A stretch of DNA of 64,000 bases from Lachnospiraceae bacterium (GCA_017522685.1 JAFWYN010000008.1:62001-126000), one strand, 5' to 3'; shown: positions 1-8,746, numbered from the stretch's first letter. Made by a program: numbers and translations. Notes: a model not told the origin generated them from the sequence alone.

Positions 1-286
1 ATCTGTTGACTTCCTGCAGGTCTTGGAAAAGCATATGCTTTACTTCAATGCCTGTATATGCACTGGCAAGCTTACACATCTCTATAGAACCGTCAATCGC
101 TTCTACTGTATGTCCTTGCTCCATAAAATACTTTGTGTCTCGACCAGAACCACAACCAAAATCAAGAATAAATGACTCCTTATGTAACTTGTCCAGAAAT
201 CGGTTTTGAACAGGCGAAAAATCTACGTTCAAAGTCGTATCCATGAAGGTTTTTGCGTTTTCATTGTAGAACATTATTGTATCCAT
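1..286 (-). CDS. Class I SAM-dependent methyltransferase, N-terminal part
   Basis: The reading frame starts with ATG at 286 behind a GGAGAA ribosome site and runs off the left edge, so only about 95 residues are visible. They contain the glycine-rich SAM-binding motif I (ILDFGCGSGRD, around residue 41) followed by the acidic residue at the end of strand beta-2 (AIDGS), the hallmark of Rossmann-fold methyltransferases. This resembles small free-standing methyltransferases, but the substrate-determining C-terminal part is outside the window, so the target cannot be named. Confidence 0.85.
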   Translation of the reverse strand, partial: MDTIMFYNENAKTFMDTTLNVDFSPVQNRFLDKLHKESFILDFGCGSGRDTKYFMEQGHTVEAIDGSIEMCKLASAYTGIEVKHMLFQDLQEVNR

Positions 287-441
287 TTGTTTTGTTCTCC
301 GTTCTTATTGTTAGAAATTTAGTTTTTTTCAAATTCCCTTTTGGCTTAATTTATGTATATTATATCATATTCTTAAAGCAAAAACATCTATAAGTTTAAA
401 CGTTTAGGGAATAATAATTTCTAAATTTAATTTCCTTTACT

Positions 442-1194
442 TTACCCCCCCAACAAACTCCCCACCATCTTCTCCGGGGCATCCATAAACCGTTTTGTCA
501 CGATGAAATGCTCCGTCTCTTTGTAGTCTACGCTTTGGATGCCCTCGTCCGTTATTTCCAGCACCTCCGCTCCCGGGAAGGTCATCAGCACCGGTGAATG
601 GGTGGATATGATGAATTGTGAGTTCCGATTGACCAGTTCCTGCATGCAGACCATCAGGCGCATCAGCCGCATAGGGGATAGGGCAGCCTCCGGTTCGTCC
701 AGTATGTACAGCCCATTTCCTCCGAAGCGGTTTTCTACCAAGGCTAAGAAGCTTTCCCCGTGGGATTGTTTGTGTAGGGATTTGCCTCCGTAATAAGTAT
801 TGATGGGCGGACCGAAGGAAGGAGCCGCATCCATTTCATCTATATTGGTTGCAACATTATAGAGGCTCTCCGCCCGCAGGAAGAATCCGTCTCTATGACG
901 CACATAGCCCCTGCAGACTGTCAGGAAATGGTGCAAATCGGAGTGGGAATCATTGGTGGAGAAGTTAAAGTTGACCGTGCCCCCTTCCGGGTTGAAGCCC
1001 ATGGCCACTGCGATTCCTTCAATCAGTGTGGATTTGCCCACACCATTCTCCCCCACCAGGAACGTGACCTTCTTATCAAAGTGAAGGCCGCCCGACTTCA
1101 TCAGGTTGCGCACCACCGGCAGCTTGCTCAGATAGTTATCCTCCGGAATCTCCTTTGTGATTTTCACATCATTGATATACAGATTGCTTCGCAT
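442..1194 (-). CDS. AAA / ABC-type ATPase (SMC/OLD-like), stand-alone
   Basis: A 250-residue ATPase with Walker A (GENGVGKST, residues 48-56), an ABC-type signature (SHGESF, about 144-149), Walker B (LYILDEPE, about 162-169) and a switch histidine (STHSP, about 197-201). This order is that of single-domain chromosomal ABC ATPases which dimerise around ATP, and there are no membrane segments. A longer frame begins at 1233, but the ATG at 1194 has AGAGG at 8 bases and is preferred. Proteins of this type occur both as housekeeping orphans and beside nucleases in defence loci. No nuclease or toxin partner is seen here, so the role is unknown. Confidence 0.8.
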   Translation of the reverse strand: MRSNLYINDVKITKEIPEDNYLSKLPVVRNLMKSGGLHFDKKVTFLVGENGVGKSTLIEGIAVAMGFNPEGGTVNFNFSTNDSHSDLHHFLTVCRGYVRHRDGFFLRAESLYNVATNIDEMDAAPSFGPPINTYYGGKSLHKQSHGESFLALVENRFGGNGLYILDEPEAALSPMRLMRLMVCMQELVNRNSQFIISTHSPVLMTFPGAEVLEITDEGIQSVDYKETEHFIVTKRFMDAPEKMVGSLLGG

Positions 1195-1311
1195 CGCTTG
1201 TACCTCTTTTCTCTTTGTTACATTCCTAACCATTTAAGTGCCCAATACACTCCTAGTATGAACTTCTGTCATTCCACTTTCCTTTAGCAGGCTGCATAGA
1301 ACTCCACACTC

Positions 1312-1773
1312 CTACCAGTCCAACTCATCCATGGCATCATCCACACCGTCTGCATAGTCACTGTCGGACCAATATCTGTCCCAGTCATAATCGTCATCTT
1401 CGTACACGTCCTCATATCCTGCATCGTAGGAATCATAGGTGGTATACACCTTTTTCTTGGTAGTAGTTGTCTTGTTCGAATGGGAAGTACTACTTGATGA
1501 ACCACTGTCATATGCCTTTGTGCCTGATGAGGTTGTTTTGTTCTTATTTCTCTGAGCGTTTTTGTAAACGGCATTATAATCCGGATTGCCATAATTCCGA
1601 TAACTCATGTCATGCATATAACAATATCTGCTGTTTTCTTTTGCCTTATTATCACACTCAGCCATGCTGCATTTGGGCTCACAAGCATTCATAATGAAGC
1701 CAATGAAAAGCATTATTCCTACTGTCACCAAAAGTGCTGCACCGGTACTCATTTCGTTCGAATTCTTTTTCAT
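1312..1773 (-). CDS. Small membrane protein with Cys/His cluster and acidic tail
   Basis: A 153-residue protein starting behind a GAGGAG site. Residues about 11-30 form one hydrophobic segment. Just after it come Cys31, Cys35, Cys40 and a C-x2-H pair (CYMH), spaced like a small zinc-binding knuckle. The middle is Ser/Thr/Lys-rich and low in complexity, and the last 45 residues are dominated by Asp and Tyr. The Cys at the end of the hydrophobic stretch could be a lipobox but lacks a good -3/-1 context, so a transmembrane anchor is more likely. The function is not recognised. Confidence 0.7.
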   Translation of the reverse strand: MKKNSNEMSTGAALLVTVGIMLFIGFIMNACEPKCSMAECDNKAKENSRYCYMHDMSYRNYGNPDYNAVYKNAQRNKNKTTSSGTKAYDSGSSSSTSHSNKTTTTKKKVYTTYDSYDAGYEDVYEDDDYDWDRYWSDSDYADGVDDAMDELDW

Positions 1774-1802
1774 ATAGCATTCTCCTCTCTTTTTACAAAA
1801 TA

Positions 1803-1850
1803 AATAGGAACCTGGATGAGGGTATATTCCCCCTATCCTTGGTTCCTATT
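1803..1850 (-). terminator. Two-tier hairpin between tRNA-like genes and 1312-1773 gene
   Basis: A 10-bp outer stem (AATAGGAACC with GGTTCCTATT) encloses an inner stem (GGAT..GGG with CCC..ATCC). On the minus strand it is followed by TTATTTTG. It lies after the two tRNA-like genes and about 30 bases before the start codon of the membrane-protein gene, so it can be the terminator of the tRNA-like transcript, an attenuator in the gene's leader, or both. Confidence 0.5.
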
Positions 1851-1904
1851 ATACATCATTATGAGTCCCATAATGCGGACTTTATTTTATTAAAGTGCCA
1901 ATAA

Positions 1905-1996
1905 CAGCCACTACAAGATTCAAACCTTTGGTGTGAATACACGCACACCAGCTTAGCAGGCTGGTACCTTAAACCATCAGCTATCTTTAAACAGCT
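1905..1996 (-). tRNA. tRNA-Ser(GCU)-like sequence, probably defective
   Basis: On the minus strand there is a good anticodon arm (CCAGC-CTGCTAA-GCTGG, anticodon GCT), a serine-type long variable arm (GTGTG..CACAC), a serine-type D arm (GCTGATGGTTTAAGGT) and a T loop TTTGAAT. The T stem has one mismatch. The bases directly 5' of the D arm do not pair with the 3' acceptor strand AGTGGCT. A pairing 5' strand (AGCTGTT, three G-U pairs) exists only if about six extra bases are tolerated between the acceptor and D arm. No CCA is encoded. It is therefore either a pseudogene or a divergent tRNA of mobile-element type. Confidence 0.5.
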
Positions 1997-2016
1997 GGGT
2001 CGCTGCAAACAAAAGT

Positions 2017-2088
2017 AGGCAGGATTGGACTTGAACCCGGCATCTTCGGCTTGAAAGGCCGATGTCCTAACCTTTAGACTAGGGAGCC
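2017..2088 (-). tRNA. tRNA-Glu(UUC)-like sequence, probably defective
   Basis: The 5' two thirds read as a normal tRNA-Glu: acceptor GGCTCCC, TA, D arm GTCT/GGAC, and anticodon arm TCGGC-CTTTCAA-GCCGA with anticodon TTC. The T loop TTCAAGT is present, but only two of five T-stem pairs form, and the 3' acceptor strand (CCTGCCT) cannot pair with the 5' strand. This looks as though the 3' end was replaced. It lies 20 bases upstream of the equally damaged tRNA-Ser-like gene, so together they look like a decayed tRNA pair. Confidence 0.5.
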
Positions 2089-2151
2089 AGATTTGTACTC
2101 ACACAATATCCTCGTTTTAGCTTATCATAGCATGAATGTAGGGCTTGTAAA

Positions 2152-2532
2152 TTATGCGCGTGATATAAATTTCCCCATCCTACTCAGCTCTTCCCGGAAT
2201 GCCTCCAGGCTCACCAATGCACCATTGGAGATAAAGCGGATTTCCTCGCCCAAATCGCCGAAGAAGGGGGACTCCTTCAAGCATTCCTCTGCATGGATCA
2301 TACCATCCACATAGGTTGCAACGCATTCTGCAGCCTTCTTTGCTGCCTCATAATCCTTCTTCATGTACAAAAGCAATGCCCGCAAATGTCTTGCATTAAA
2401 ATCAAAGTCCGGAAGCAATGCCAGTACCTCCTCTGCTTCCTCAAACCTCTGAGAGGTGATGTAGAAGCTGGTCAGATAGCGCTGTGCTTCAAAGGTAATC
2501 TCTGTGTCTTCAGACTTGCTCAGTCTCACCAA
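2152..2532 (-). pseudogene. Truncated HTH/TPR-type regulator, C-terminal remnant
   Basis: The open frame (126 codons from a TTG at 2532) has no ribosome site. It encodes amphipathic helical repeats (around RYLTSFYITSQRFEEAEEVL and KKDYEAAKKAAECVA) like the TPR-like C-terminal half of Xre-family regulators such as the intact gene at 54168. There is no HTH. In another frame a 26-codon ORF starts at 2590 with an AAGG site and ends inside this frame, suggesting a deletion or frameshift that removed the N-terminal part. It is best read as a decaying gene. A short expressed protein cannot be excluded. Confidence 0.55.
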
Positions 2533-2633
2533 AATAGGCCGCCACTAATAAAAACCCATATATCTTCTTTAACACACCCGTTTCTTTCATTGTTTAACCT
2601 TCATTCAAACATCCAACCGATATCTTCATACAG

Positions 2634-3425
2634 TTATATTAATTTTTCTATCACCAATCGTACACCATCTTCATCATTCGTAGTGGTCACAAATTGTGAA
2701 TTTCTTTTCACTTCTTCCTCTGCATTTCCCATGGCAACACCAAGTCCTGCATACTGAATCATACTCAAATCATTAAGACCATCACCAATTGCTACCATTT
2801 CGTCCCGGGCAATATTGTATATTTCACCGATTTTCTCCATTGCCACCGATTTTGAAACTTTGCTGCTGAAAAACTCCAAAAAAGTGGGTTTGGATGTACA
2901 ATATGAAACTTCTGAAAACATATCAGGAGACAGTACTCTCATAAAATCTTCAATACGCTCCACTTCATCATACCACAAGATTTTGGTAATTCCCATATCC
3001 GGTAAAGTTTCAAAATCCTTTAACAAAATGGGTTCCACCCCTGAAAGCTTTTTATAATCATGAATCTTATCATTCCACTTGTTACTATATAACCGGTTGT
3101 TTGACCATATGCACATTGTGGTATCGTACTGTAGCCCCATTTCCCAGATTTGTTTCGCATCACTACGCACCAATTCCTGTCTAAACAAAATCTCATGGCT
3201 CTCAGCATTCACAATCATCGCTCCGTTATATGTAATCACGGGCCCTTTTAAGTGAAGTAAACTATTGTATTTTTCTACTCCCTGTATGGGTCTGCCCGTA
3301 GAAATGGTGAATATAATACCTTTCTCCACCGCCATCCTTATAGCTTCTGCCGTTGTTTCTGTAATCTCTCCCTTGCTGTTCAACAATGTTCCATCCATAT
3401 CAACAGCAATTAATTTGTATTTCAT
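2634..3425 (-). CDS. Cof-type HAD-IIB phosphatase
   Basis: A 263-residue haloacid-dehalogenase-type sugar-phosphate or flavin-phosphate hydrolase. The nucleophile and acid motif AVDMDGTLL lies at residues 7-15, the Thr/Ser motif (ISTGRP) at about 43, a Lys motif (SKSVAMEKI) near 190, and the metal-binding motif GDGLNDLSM at about 214. A large C2-type cap between them fits the HAD-IIB class. The ATG at 3425 behind GAGAGAG was chosen over an upstream ATG at 3464. The substrate is not predictable from sequence. Confidence 0.9.
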   Translation of the reverse strand: MKYKLIAVDMDGTLLNSKGEITETTAEAIRMAVEKGIIFTISTGRPIQGVEKYNSLLHLKGPVITYNGAMIVNAESHEILFRQELVRSDAKQIWEMGLQYDTTMCIWSNNRLYSNKWNDKIHDYKKLSGVEPILLKDFETLPDMGITKILWYDEVERIEDFMRVLSPDMFSEVSYCTSKPTFLEFFSSKVSKSVAMEKIGEIYNIARDEMVAIGDGLNDLSMIQYAGLGVAMGNAEEEVKRNSQFVTTTNDEDGVRLVIEKLI

Positions 3426-3521
3426 CTTAAATACTCTCTCTTCACTATGAGTTTTCATATGCACATCAACATCTTAACATATAACGACAAAAACAGAAAG
3501 TTTTTTCATTATTCATAAACA

Positions 3522-3549
3522 TAAAAAAAAATCTGACTTAATGTCAGAT
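3522..3549 (-). terminator. Minus-strand hairpin with nine-T tail upstream of the HAD gene
   Basis: ATCTGAC / GTCAGAT stem with a 5-base loop, followed on the minus strand by nine T residues. No minus-strand gene ends here. It sits about 100 bases before the HAD gene start, between two divergent genes, so it is either an attenuator in the HAD leader or a block against transcription entering from the right. Confidence 0.55.
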
Positions 3550-3610
3550 CCTTTACCAGCGGAATTCTTTTATTAAGGACAAGAAAGTTATTTTATTTTG
3601 ATTTTGGGTG

Positions 3611-3619
3611 TGATATAAT
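3611..3619 (+). promoter_or_regulatory. Extended -10 promoter for the DUF6020 cassette
   Basis: TGATATAAT matches an extended -10 (TGnTATAAT). The -35 region is weak. The leader to the ATG at 3691 is about 65 bases. This is the only recognisable promoter before the three-gene plus-strand cassette. Confidence 0.5.
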
Positions 3620-3690
3620 TACAACGGAAAAAGCGAAGGAACTTAAGAAAATATGTATAGTTTCAAAGCAGGTGAAAGGAATACATTGCG

Positions 3691-5358
3691 ATGAAAAAAA
3701 AGATTTGGATGGTAGTATTGGCGCTTGTCGCCGCTCTTTTTTATACCGTGGTAGGACCTAAAATTAAAACTCAGAATTTAAGCTTTGATGGCTCGGAAAT
3801 CATTCCTTTTATTTTGTGCTTTTTGATATGTGCCGTGATAAATGTTTTGGTTGTTATTGCAGTTCAAAAGTTGGATTTGGGCATAAAGAATGAACGGTTG
3901 AAACATGCAATCAATCAGCTTGGAGATACAAAGTTGCTTCTGATTGTATGGGGGGTGATTTTTGTTTCCTGGTTACCGGCATATATTGTTTGTTTTCCGG
4001 GAATTTTATCCTATGATATCGTAAATCAGACAAGAGATGCGTTGGGGGTTATCACCAATAATGCTCATCCGGTTTTACACACATTTCTTCTGAGAGTGTT
4101 TATGCGGTTGGGAGATGGTGTTTTTGGCAGTTATGAGGTGGGACTTGGTATTTTGGCGCTGATTCAGATGGTTATATTAAGTTATTCATTGGCGCGCGTG
4201 GTGCTACTTCTAAAGAAATACAAAGTTCCAATGTTAATCGTTGTTTTTACAGCGATATGTTCTGCTTTGTGGTTTATGAATGCATGTTTGTCAATCTCAA
4301 TGATAAAGGATGCTTTGTATTCTGCGTTTTTGGTGTTGTTCGGATGTCATTTTACGGAAATTGTGATCGCTCCGGGACAATATATCAAAAATAAGAAGAA
4401 TTTGATTCTGTTATTCGTGATTGGCTTCTTGTTGTGTGCAACGAGAAATAATGGTTTTCATATCTATGTGTTTTGTTTTGCCGGATTGCTTCTTTTGAGA
4501 ATTAAATATATTAAGCAAATAAAGGGATATATTGCTTTGATAGCAGCTATTATCTTGCCTGTTTTTGCTTATAAGATTTATACAGGACCTATCTTTGATG
4601 CATGGGATATTAAGCCCGGACCTGTGACAGAAGCGTTCTGTGTTCCCATTCAGCAGTTGAAACGTGTGGAATGTTACAGATCAGATATGTTAAACGAGGA
4701 ACAGGCAGCACAGATGCAGTATTATTTTAGTATACCCGTGCCTGACGGAAATGGGTATGTGCCTTTTTCGGCAGACTATGCTAAAATGTTCTTTTCGGTA
4801 GAAGCATATAAAGACAATCCGATTGCCTTTTGGAAATTTTATCTTGATATAGGATTTCATTTTCCAAAAGATTACATCGTGGCATTTTTGTCGAATACAT
4901 TGGACATTTGGTATCCGGGACAGGACTTTTTTACATATATTGAATACTACAATTATCCTGTGGACAGTTTCCCGGTTCCGCTGGAACGTCAAAGTATAGC
5001 AAACTTCAAAATCGCAGATGCTTATTATGCGAGTTTGTGTACTGATTCGTTCTGGAGAACCACACCGGTTTTAAATATATTTTTTGTTCACGGATATCTT
5101 CCATGGATTTTACTTTTTATAATGATCTTGGCATGGAAGAATTTCAAACAGTATCTAAAGGTATTGCCGGTGTTTTTGCCACTGATAGCCCAGCTTGGAA
5201 TTATGCTGCTTGCACCAGTGCCATCCATTCGTTACGCATGGCCGCTTTTCCTGTTACTTCCGCTTAGCTTTGTAACTGTTTGGCATTCTGATGAACAGGA
5301 AAAGTTATCAGACGCAAAGGAAGAATTAGTGACGACGAGAGACTTGCGAAAACTATAA
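3691..5358 (+). CDS. DUF6020-like polytopic membrane protein (GT-C-like)
   Basis: A 555-residue integral membrane protein with about 11-12 hydrophobic segments. The first loop after TM3 carries a conserved-looking stretch (FPGILSYD..NNAHPVLHT, about 104-128), reminiscent of the acidic/His-rich first loop of GT-C polyprenyl-sugar-dependent glycosyltransferases and of DUF6020. It is followed 18 bases downstream by a GT2 enzyme and then by DUF2304, a common trio in surface-polysaccharide or lipid-linked sugar modification. The inferred role is transfer of a lipid-linked sugar at the outer face of the membrane. The acceptor is unknown. Confidence 0.75.
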   Translation: MKKKIWMVVLALVAALFYTVVGPKIKTQNLSFDGSEIIPFILCFLICAVINVLVVIAVQKLDLGIKNERLKHAINQLGDTKLLLIVWGVIFVSWLPAYIVCFPGILSYDIVNQTRDALGVITNNAHPVLHTFLLRVFMRLGDGVFGSYEVGLGILALIQMVILSYSLARVVLLLKKYKVPMLIVVFTAICSALWFMNACLSISMIKDALYSAFLVLFGCHFTEIVIAPGQYIKNKKNLILLFVIGFLLCATRNNGFHIYVFCFAGLLLLRIKYIKQIKGYIALIAAIILPVFAYKIYTGPIFDAWDIKPGPVTEAFCVPIQQLKRVECYRSDMLNEEQAAQMQYYFSIPVPDGNGYVPFSADYAKMFFSVEAYKDNPIAFWKFYLDIGFHFPKDYIVAFLSNTLDIWYPGQDFFTYIEYYNYPVDSFPVPLERQSIANFKIADAYYASLCTDSFWRTTPVLNIFFVHGYLPWILLFIMILAWKNFKQYLKVLPVFLPLIAQLGIMLLAPVPSIRYAWPLFLLLPLSFVTVWHSDEQEKLSDAKEELVTTRDLRKL

Positions 5359-5376
5359 GTAAGGATAGATAAATTT

Positions 5377-6066
5377 ATGAGAACATTAGTTATGATACCG
5401 GCGTATAACGAACAAGAAGCAATATTAGATACGGTTCGTGATTTAAGGTTGCATCATCCGGAAGTAGACGTGTTGGTGATTAATGATGCTTCTGTAGATG
5501 CTACAAGAAAGATACTTAGGGAAAATAGTATTAACCATTTAGATTTGCCGCTGAATCTTGGTATAGGTGGCGGTGTACAGACGGGCTATTTATATGCTTT
5601 GGAAAACGGTTATGATATTGCAGTGCAAATAGATGGTGATGGACAGCATCCGGCAAGTGAACTTAATAAGATTATACAACCAATTATTGAGGGAAAAGCT
5701 AATGTGGTTGTGGGTTCAAGATTTGTTGAAAAAGATGGTTTTCAATCATCTGCCCTAAGGAGAATTGGCATTAAATTTTTAAGCAGAATGATATATATAA
5801 CTACTAAGTTGAAAGTGGCCGATGTGACTAGTGGTTATAGGGCGGTAGATCGAAAGTATATAGAAATTTTCGCAAAAGAATATGCGCAAGATTATCCGGA
5901 ACCGGAAGCGTTGGTTACAATAGCGAGAACAGGAGGAACTGTCGCGGAAGTTCCGGTTATTATGAAAGAACGTCAGGGTGGTGTTAGTTCCATTTCGCCA
6001 TTAAAGTCTATCTATTATATGATAAAGGTATCCCTGGCAATATTAATTAGGAATATGGCCAGATAG
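5377..6066 (+). CDS. Family 2 glycosyltransferase (polyprenyl-phosphate sugar transferase type)
   Basis: 229 residues with the GT-A fold signatures: N-terminal IPAYNEQEAI, the nucleotide-binding acidic residue in VINDASVDAT (about 37), the GGGVQTG loop, and the metal-binding DGDGQHP (about 88). The short form without a C-terminal membrane domain matches dolichol/undecaprenyl-phosphate mannosyl- or glucosyltransferases that charge a lipid carrier on the cytoplasmic face. The neighbouring DUF6020 protein would use that lipid-linked sugar and DUF2304 is the usual small partner. The donor sugar cannot be told. Confidence 0.88.
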   Translation: MRTLVMIPAYNEQEAILDTVRDLRLHHPEVDVLVINDASVDATRKILRENSINHLDLPLNLGIGGGVQTGYLYALENGYDIAVQIDGDGQHPASELNKIIQPIIEGKANVVVGSRFVEKDGFQSSALRRIGIKFLSRMIYITTKLKVADVTSGYRAVDRKYIEIFAKEYAQDYPEPEALVTIARTGGTVAEVPVIMKERQGGVSSISPLKSIYYMIKVSLAILIRNMAR

Positions 6067-6075
6067 GGAGGGAAT

Positions 6076-6477
6076 ATGTCTACATCTTTAAGAATATTTG
6101 CATTGGTTTTGATAGCGATTTATTTTGTTATAATCGTCAGCCTGCTTAAAAGAAAGAAATTTGCGTTAAAATACAGTTTGCTGTGGTTTCTGGCCGGAAT
6201 ATTAATGCTTATAGTTGTAATTTGGACGGATGTTTTGGTTTGGGGTGCGGATCTATTAGGTATTGAAGTCGCTTCGAATGGACTGTTTGGAATCTGTATT
6301 TTATTGGAAATTATGATAATGATATCCATTACATCTGTTATCTCCGATTTGACAAATCGACTGACAAGTATGATTCAAAATATGGCATTAATGGAAAGAA
6401 GAATCAGAATTCTGGAAGAAAAATTGGAGTGCAAAGGTAAAGGGGATGAAGATTTGGCATCCGAAGACTCAGAATAG
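6076..6477 (+). CDS. DUF2304 membrane protein
   Basis: 133 residues: three hydrophobic segments (about 5-22, 33-52, 65-90), then a charged coiled-coil-like tail (RLTSMIQNMALMERRIRILE). This topology and the position straight after a GT2 gene fit DUF2304, a family found next to lipid-sugar transferases and thought to anchor or assist them. The start has GGGAGGG, 9 bases after the GT2 stop codon, so it is translated in the same operon. Confidence 0.85.
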   Translation: MSTSLRIFALVLIAIYFVIIVSLLKRKKFALKYSLLWFLAGILMLIVVIWTDVLVWGADLLGIEVASNGLFGICILLEIMIMISITSVISDLTNRLTSMIQNMALMERRIRILEEKLECKGKGDEDLASEDSE

Positions 6478-6500
6478 GAATGAAGTTTGAAGTAAAGCAC

Positions 6501-6554
6501 GAAGGGCTTGAAGCCCTTTCCTAAGAATTTTTTAGGAAAGGTTTCAAGCCCTTC
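6501..6554. terminator. Bidirectional terminator between DUF2304 and lysS
   Basis: A long two-part hairpin: GAAGGGCTTGAA pairs with TTCAAGCCCTTC, and inside it CTTTCCTAA pairs with TTAGGAAAG around a T-rich loop. It separates two convergent genes. The plus-strand exit is followed by ATTTTACT. Confidence 0.85.
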
Positions 6555-6568
6555 ATTTTACTGGATTA

Positions 6569-8179
6569 TTACTTATCCAAACTTTTCATTGTCGGGAAGA
6601 ACAATACATCCCTGATCGCCTGTGAATCGGTCAGTAACATACACAATCTGTCCAGACCGTAGCCGATACCGCCTGTAGGAGGCATACCGATTTCCAAAGC
6701 ATTCATGAAGTCTTCGTCGGTGGTGTTGGCTTCGTCATCACCTGCTGCCAGCGCTGCTTCCTGTGCCTTGAAACGTTCTCTCTGGTCGATAGGATCATTT
6801 AATTCGGAGTATGCGTTACACATTTCCCATCCGTTGATGAAAAGCTCAAAACGCTCTACATAGTCCGGCTTGTCCGGCTTTCTCTTGGTCAAAGGAGAAA
6901 TCTCTACAGGATGGTCCATGATGAAGGTAGGCTGAATCAGGTGCTCTTCTACAAACTCTTCGAAGAAGAGGTTCAGGATATCGCCCTTCTCATGGCGTGC
7001 TTCGTATTCTACGTGCTTTTCGTCAGCGATTTTCTTAGCGGTAGCAGTATCAGGGATTTCATCAAAATCCACACCTGCATACTTCTTTACTGCTTCAATC
7101 ATGGTCAGTCTTTCGAAAGGCTTGCCAAAGTCGATGGTATGAGGGCCGTACTGGATCACAGTAGAACCGCAAACCTCCTGTGCCACATACTTAAACATGC
7201 TCTCAGTAAGCTCCATCATACCGTAGTAATCGGTATATGCCTGATAAAGCTCCATCAGGGTGAACTCAGGGTTATGTCTGGTGTCCACACCTTCGTTACG
7301 GAATACACGGCCGATTTCGTATACTCGCTCTAAGCCGCCTACGATTAATCTCTTTAAGTAAAGCTCCAGGGAAATACGAAGCTTCACGTCCTCATCCAAT
7401 GCATTGAAGTGGGTTTCGAAAGGTCTTGCTGCCGCACCGCCTGCATTTGCCACAAGCATAGGGGTCTCCACTTCCATAAAGTTACGTCCGTCTAAGAAAT
7501 TACGGATGCTCTTCATCATCTTAGAACGCTTGATGAAGGTATCCTTTACTTCCTCGTTCATAATTAAATCCACATATCTCTGACGATAACGGGTATCGGT
7601 ATCGGTCAGACCGTGGAACTTCTCAGGAAGGATCTGTAAGCTCTTGCTGAGCATGGTCAGTTCCACTGCATGTACGGAGATTTCACCGGTCTTGGTACGG
7701 AATACATAGCCCTTGATACCATAGATATCACCGATATCTGACTTCTTGAAGTCTGCGTAAGCATCTTCGCCGATAGCGTCTCTTGCCACGTATACCTGGA
7801 TTCTGCCTTCCAAGTCCTGAATATTGCAGAAAGAAGCCTTACCCATAACACGCTTAAACATCATACGTCCTGCGATGGATACGTTAATGGGGCTTGCGTC
7901 CATGATGGCTCTTCTTTCGTTATAATCTGCAGTTACAGCTTCTCTTGCTGCTACTTCATCCAAGCCTTCTACATTCACAGCAACTCTGCCTGCTAAAAGC
8001 TCTGCTTCATGAGCCTCATACTGTGCTCTTGCCTCTGCGGTATGGTGGGTCACATCATACTTGGTAATCTGAAAAGGGTCCTTGTCCGCTGCCTGTAAGT
8101 TCTGAAGCTTCTCTCTTCTGACCTTTAATAACTGATTTATATCCTGTTCCTGTACATTGTTATTCTGTACTTCTGCCAT
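6569..8179 (-). CDS. lysS: Lysyl-tRNA synthetase, class II
   Basis: 536 residues. An N-terminal OB-fold anticodon-binding domain (about 90-190, SIAGRMMFKRVMGKASF) is followed by the class II catalytic core with motif 2 (VYEIGRVFRNEG) and motif 3 (GGIGYGLDRLCM) near the C-terminus. It charges tRNA-Lys. It lies 40 bases downstream of greA, an arrangement common in Clostridia. About 35 residues precede the usual family start and are low in complexity, which is not unusual. Last gene of the operon, ended by the hairpin at 6501. Confidence 0.98.
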   Translation of the reverse strand: MAEVQNNNVQEQDINQLLKVRREKLQNLQAADKDPFQITKYDVTHHTAEARAQYEAHEAELLAGRVAVNVEGLDEVAAREAVTADYNERRAIMDASPINVSIAGRMMFKRVMGKASFCNIQDLEGRIQVYVARDAIGEDAYADFKKSDIGDIYGIKGYVFRTKTGEISVHAVELTMLSKSLQILPEKFHGLTDTDTRYRQRYVDLIMNEEVKDTFIKRSKMMKSIRNFLDGRNFMEVETPMLVANAGGAAARPFETHFNALDEDVKLRISLELYLKRLIVGGLERVYEIGRVFRNEGVDTRHNPEFTLMELYQAYTDYYGMMELTESMFKYVAQEVCGSTVIQYGPHTIDFGKPFERLTMIEAVKKYAGVDFDEIPDTATAKKIADEKHVEYEARHEKGDILNLFFEEFVEEHLIQPTFIMDHPVEISPLTKRKPDKPDYVERFELFINGWEMCNAYSELNDPIDQRERFKAQEAALAAGDDEANTTDEDFMNALEIGMPPTGGIGYGLDRLCMLLTDSQAIRDVLFFPTMKSLDK

Positions 8180-8219
8180 TTTAATTCACTCCTCTGTTGA
8201 ACTGAAAAATCATTTCGTT

Positions 8220-8705
8220 TTAAGCACGTCTGATTTCCAATACCTTGTATGAAATCACACCAGCCTGTGTGTCTACCGCAACGGTAGCGCCTACCTGCTG
8301 ACCCATCAGGGCCTTGCCTACAGGGCTCTCATTGGAAATCTTACCCTTTAAGCTGTTTGCCTCGGTAGAACCAACAATCTTGTATTCTAATTCTTCATTG
8401 AATTCCATATCTAAAATCTTTACCATACAGCCGATGTTGATCTTGTCCAAATCTACTTCGTCTTCATCAACAACTTCTGCATTCTTTAAAATCTTCTCTA
8501 ACTCTTCAATACGAGCCTCGATATCTCTCTGCTCGTCCTTTGCTGCATCATATTCAGCGTTTTCTGAAAGGTCTCCCTGCTCTCTTGCTTCTTTTATTTT
8601 CTGGGCAACCTCCTGGCGTTTGACTACTTTCAGATGCTCTAATTCGCTCTCATATTTCATCAAACCTTCATAAGTTAAAATGTTTTTCTTTTCTTTTAAT
8701 GCCAT
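8220..8705 (-). CDS. greA: Transcription elongation factor GreA
   Basis: 161 residues. An N-terminal antiparallel coiled coil (residues 12-80) carries the tip acidic motif ([13 protein letters not shown]) whose Asp/Glu pair coordinates the catalytic Mg ion in RNA polymerase. The C-terminal FKBP-like domain follows (about 85-160, with [12 protein letters not shown]). It stimulates cleavage of backtracked transcripts. Length and both domains are complete. It sits between an unknown gene and lysS in the same transcription unit. Confidence 0.98.
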   Translation of the reverse strand: MALKEKKNILTYEGLMKYESELEHLKVVKRQEVAQKIKEAREQGDLSENAEYDAAKDEQRDIEARIEELEKILKNAEVVDEDEVDLDKINIGCMVKILDMEFNEELEYKIVGSTEANSLKGKISNESPVGKALMGQQVGATVAVDTQAGVISYKVLEIRRA

Positions 8706-8746
8706 TGTTTTACCCTTCCTTTAATCATATATAGTATTATGCCAAT

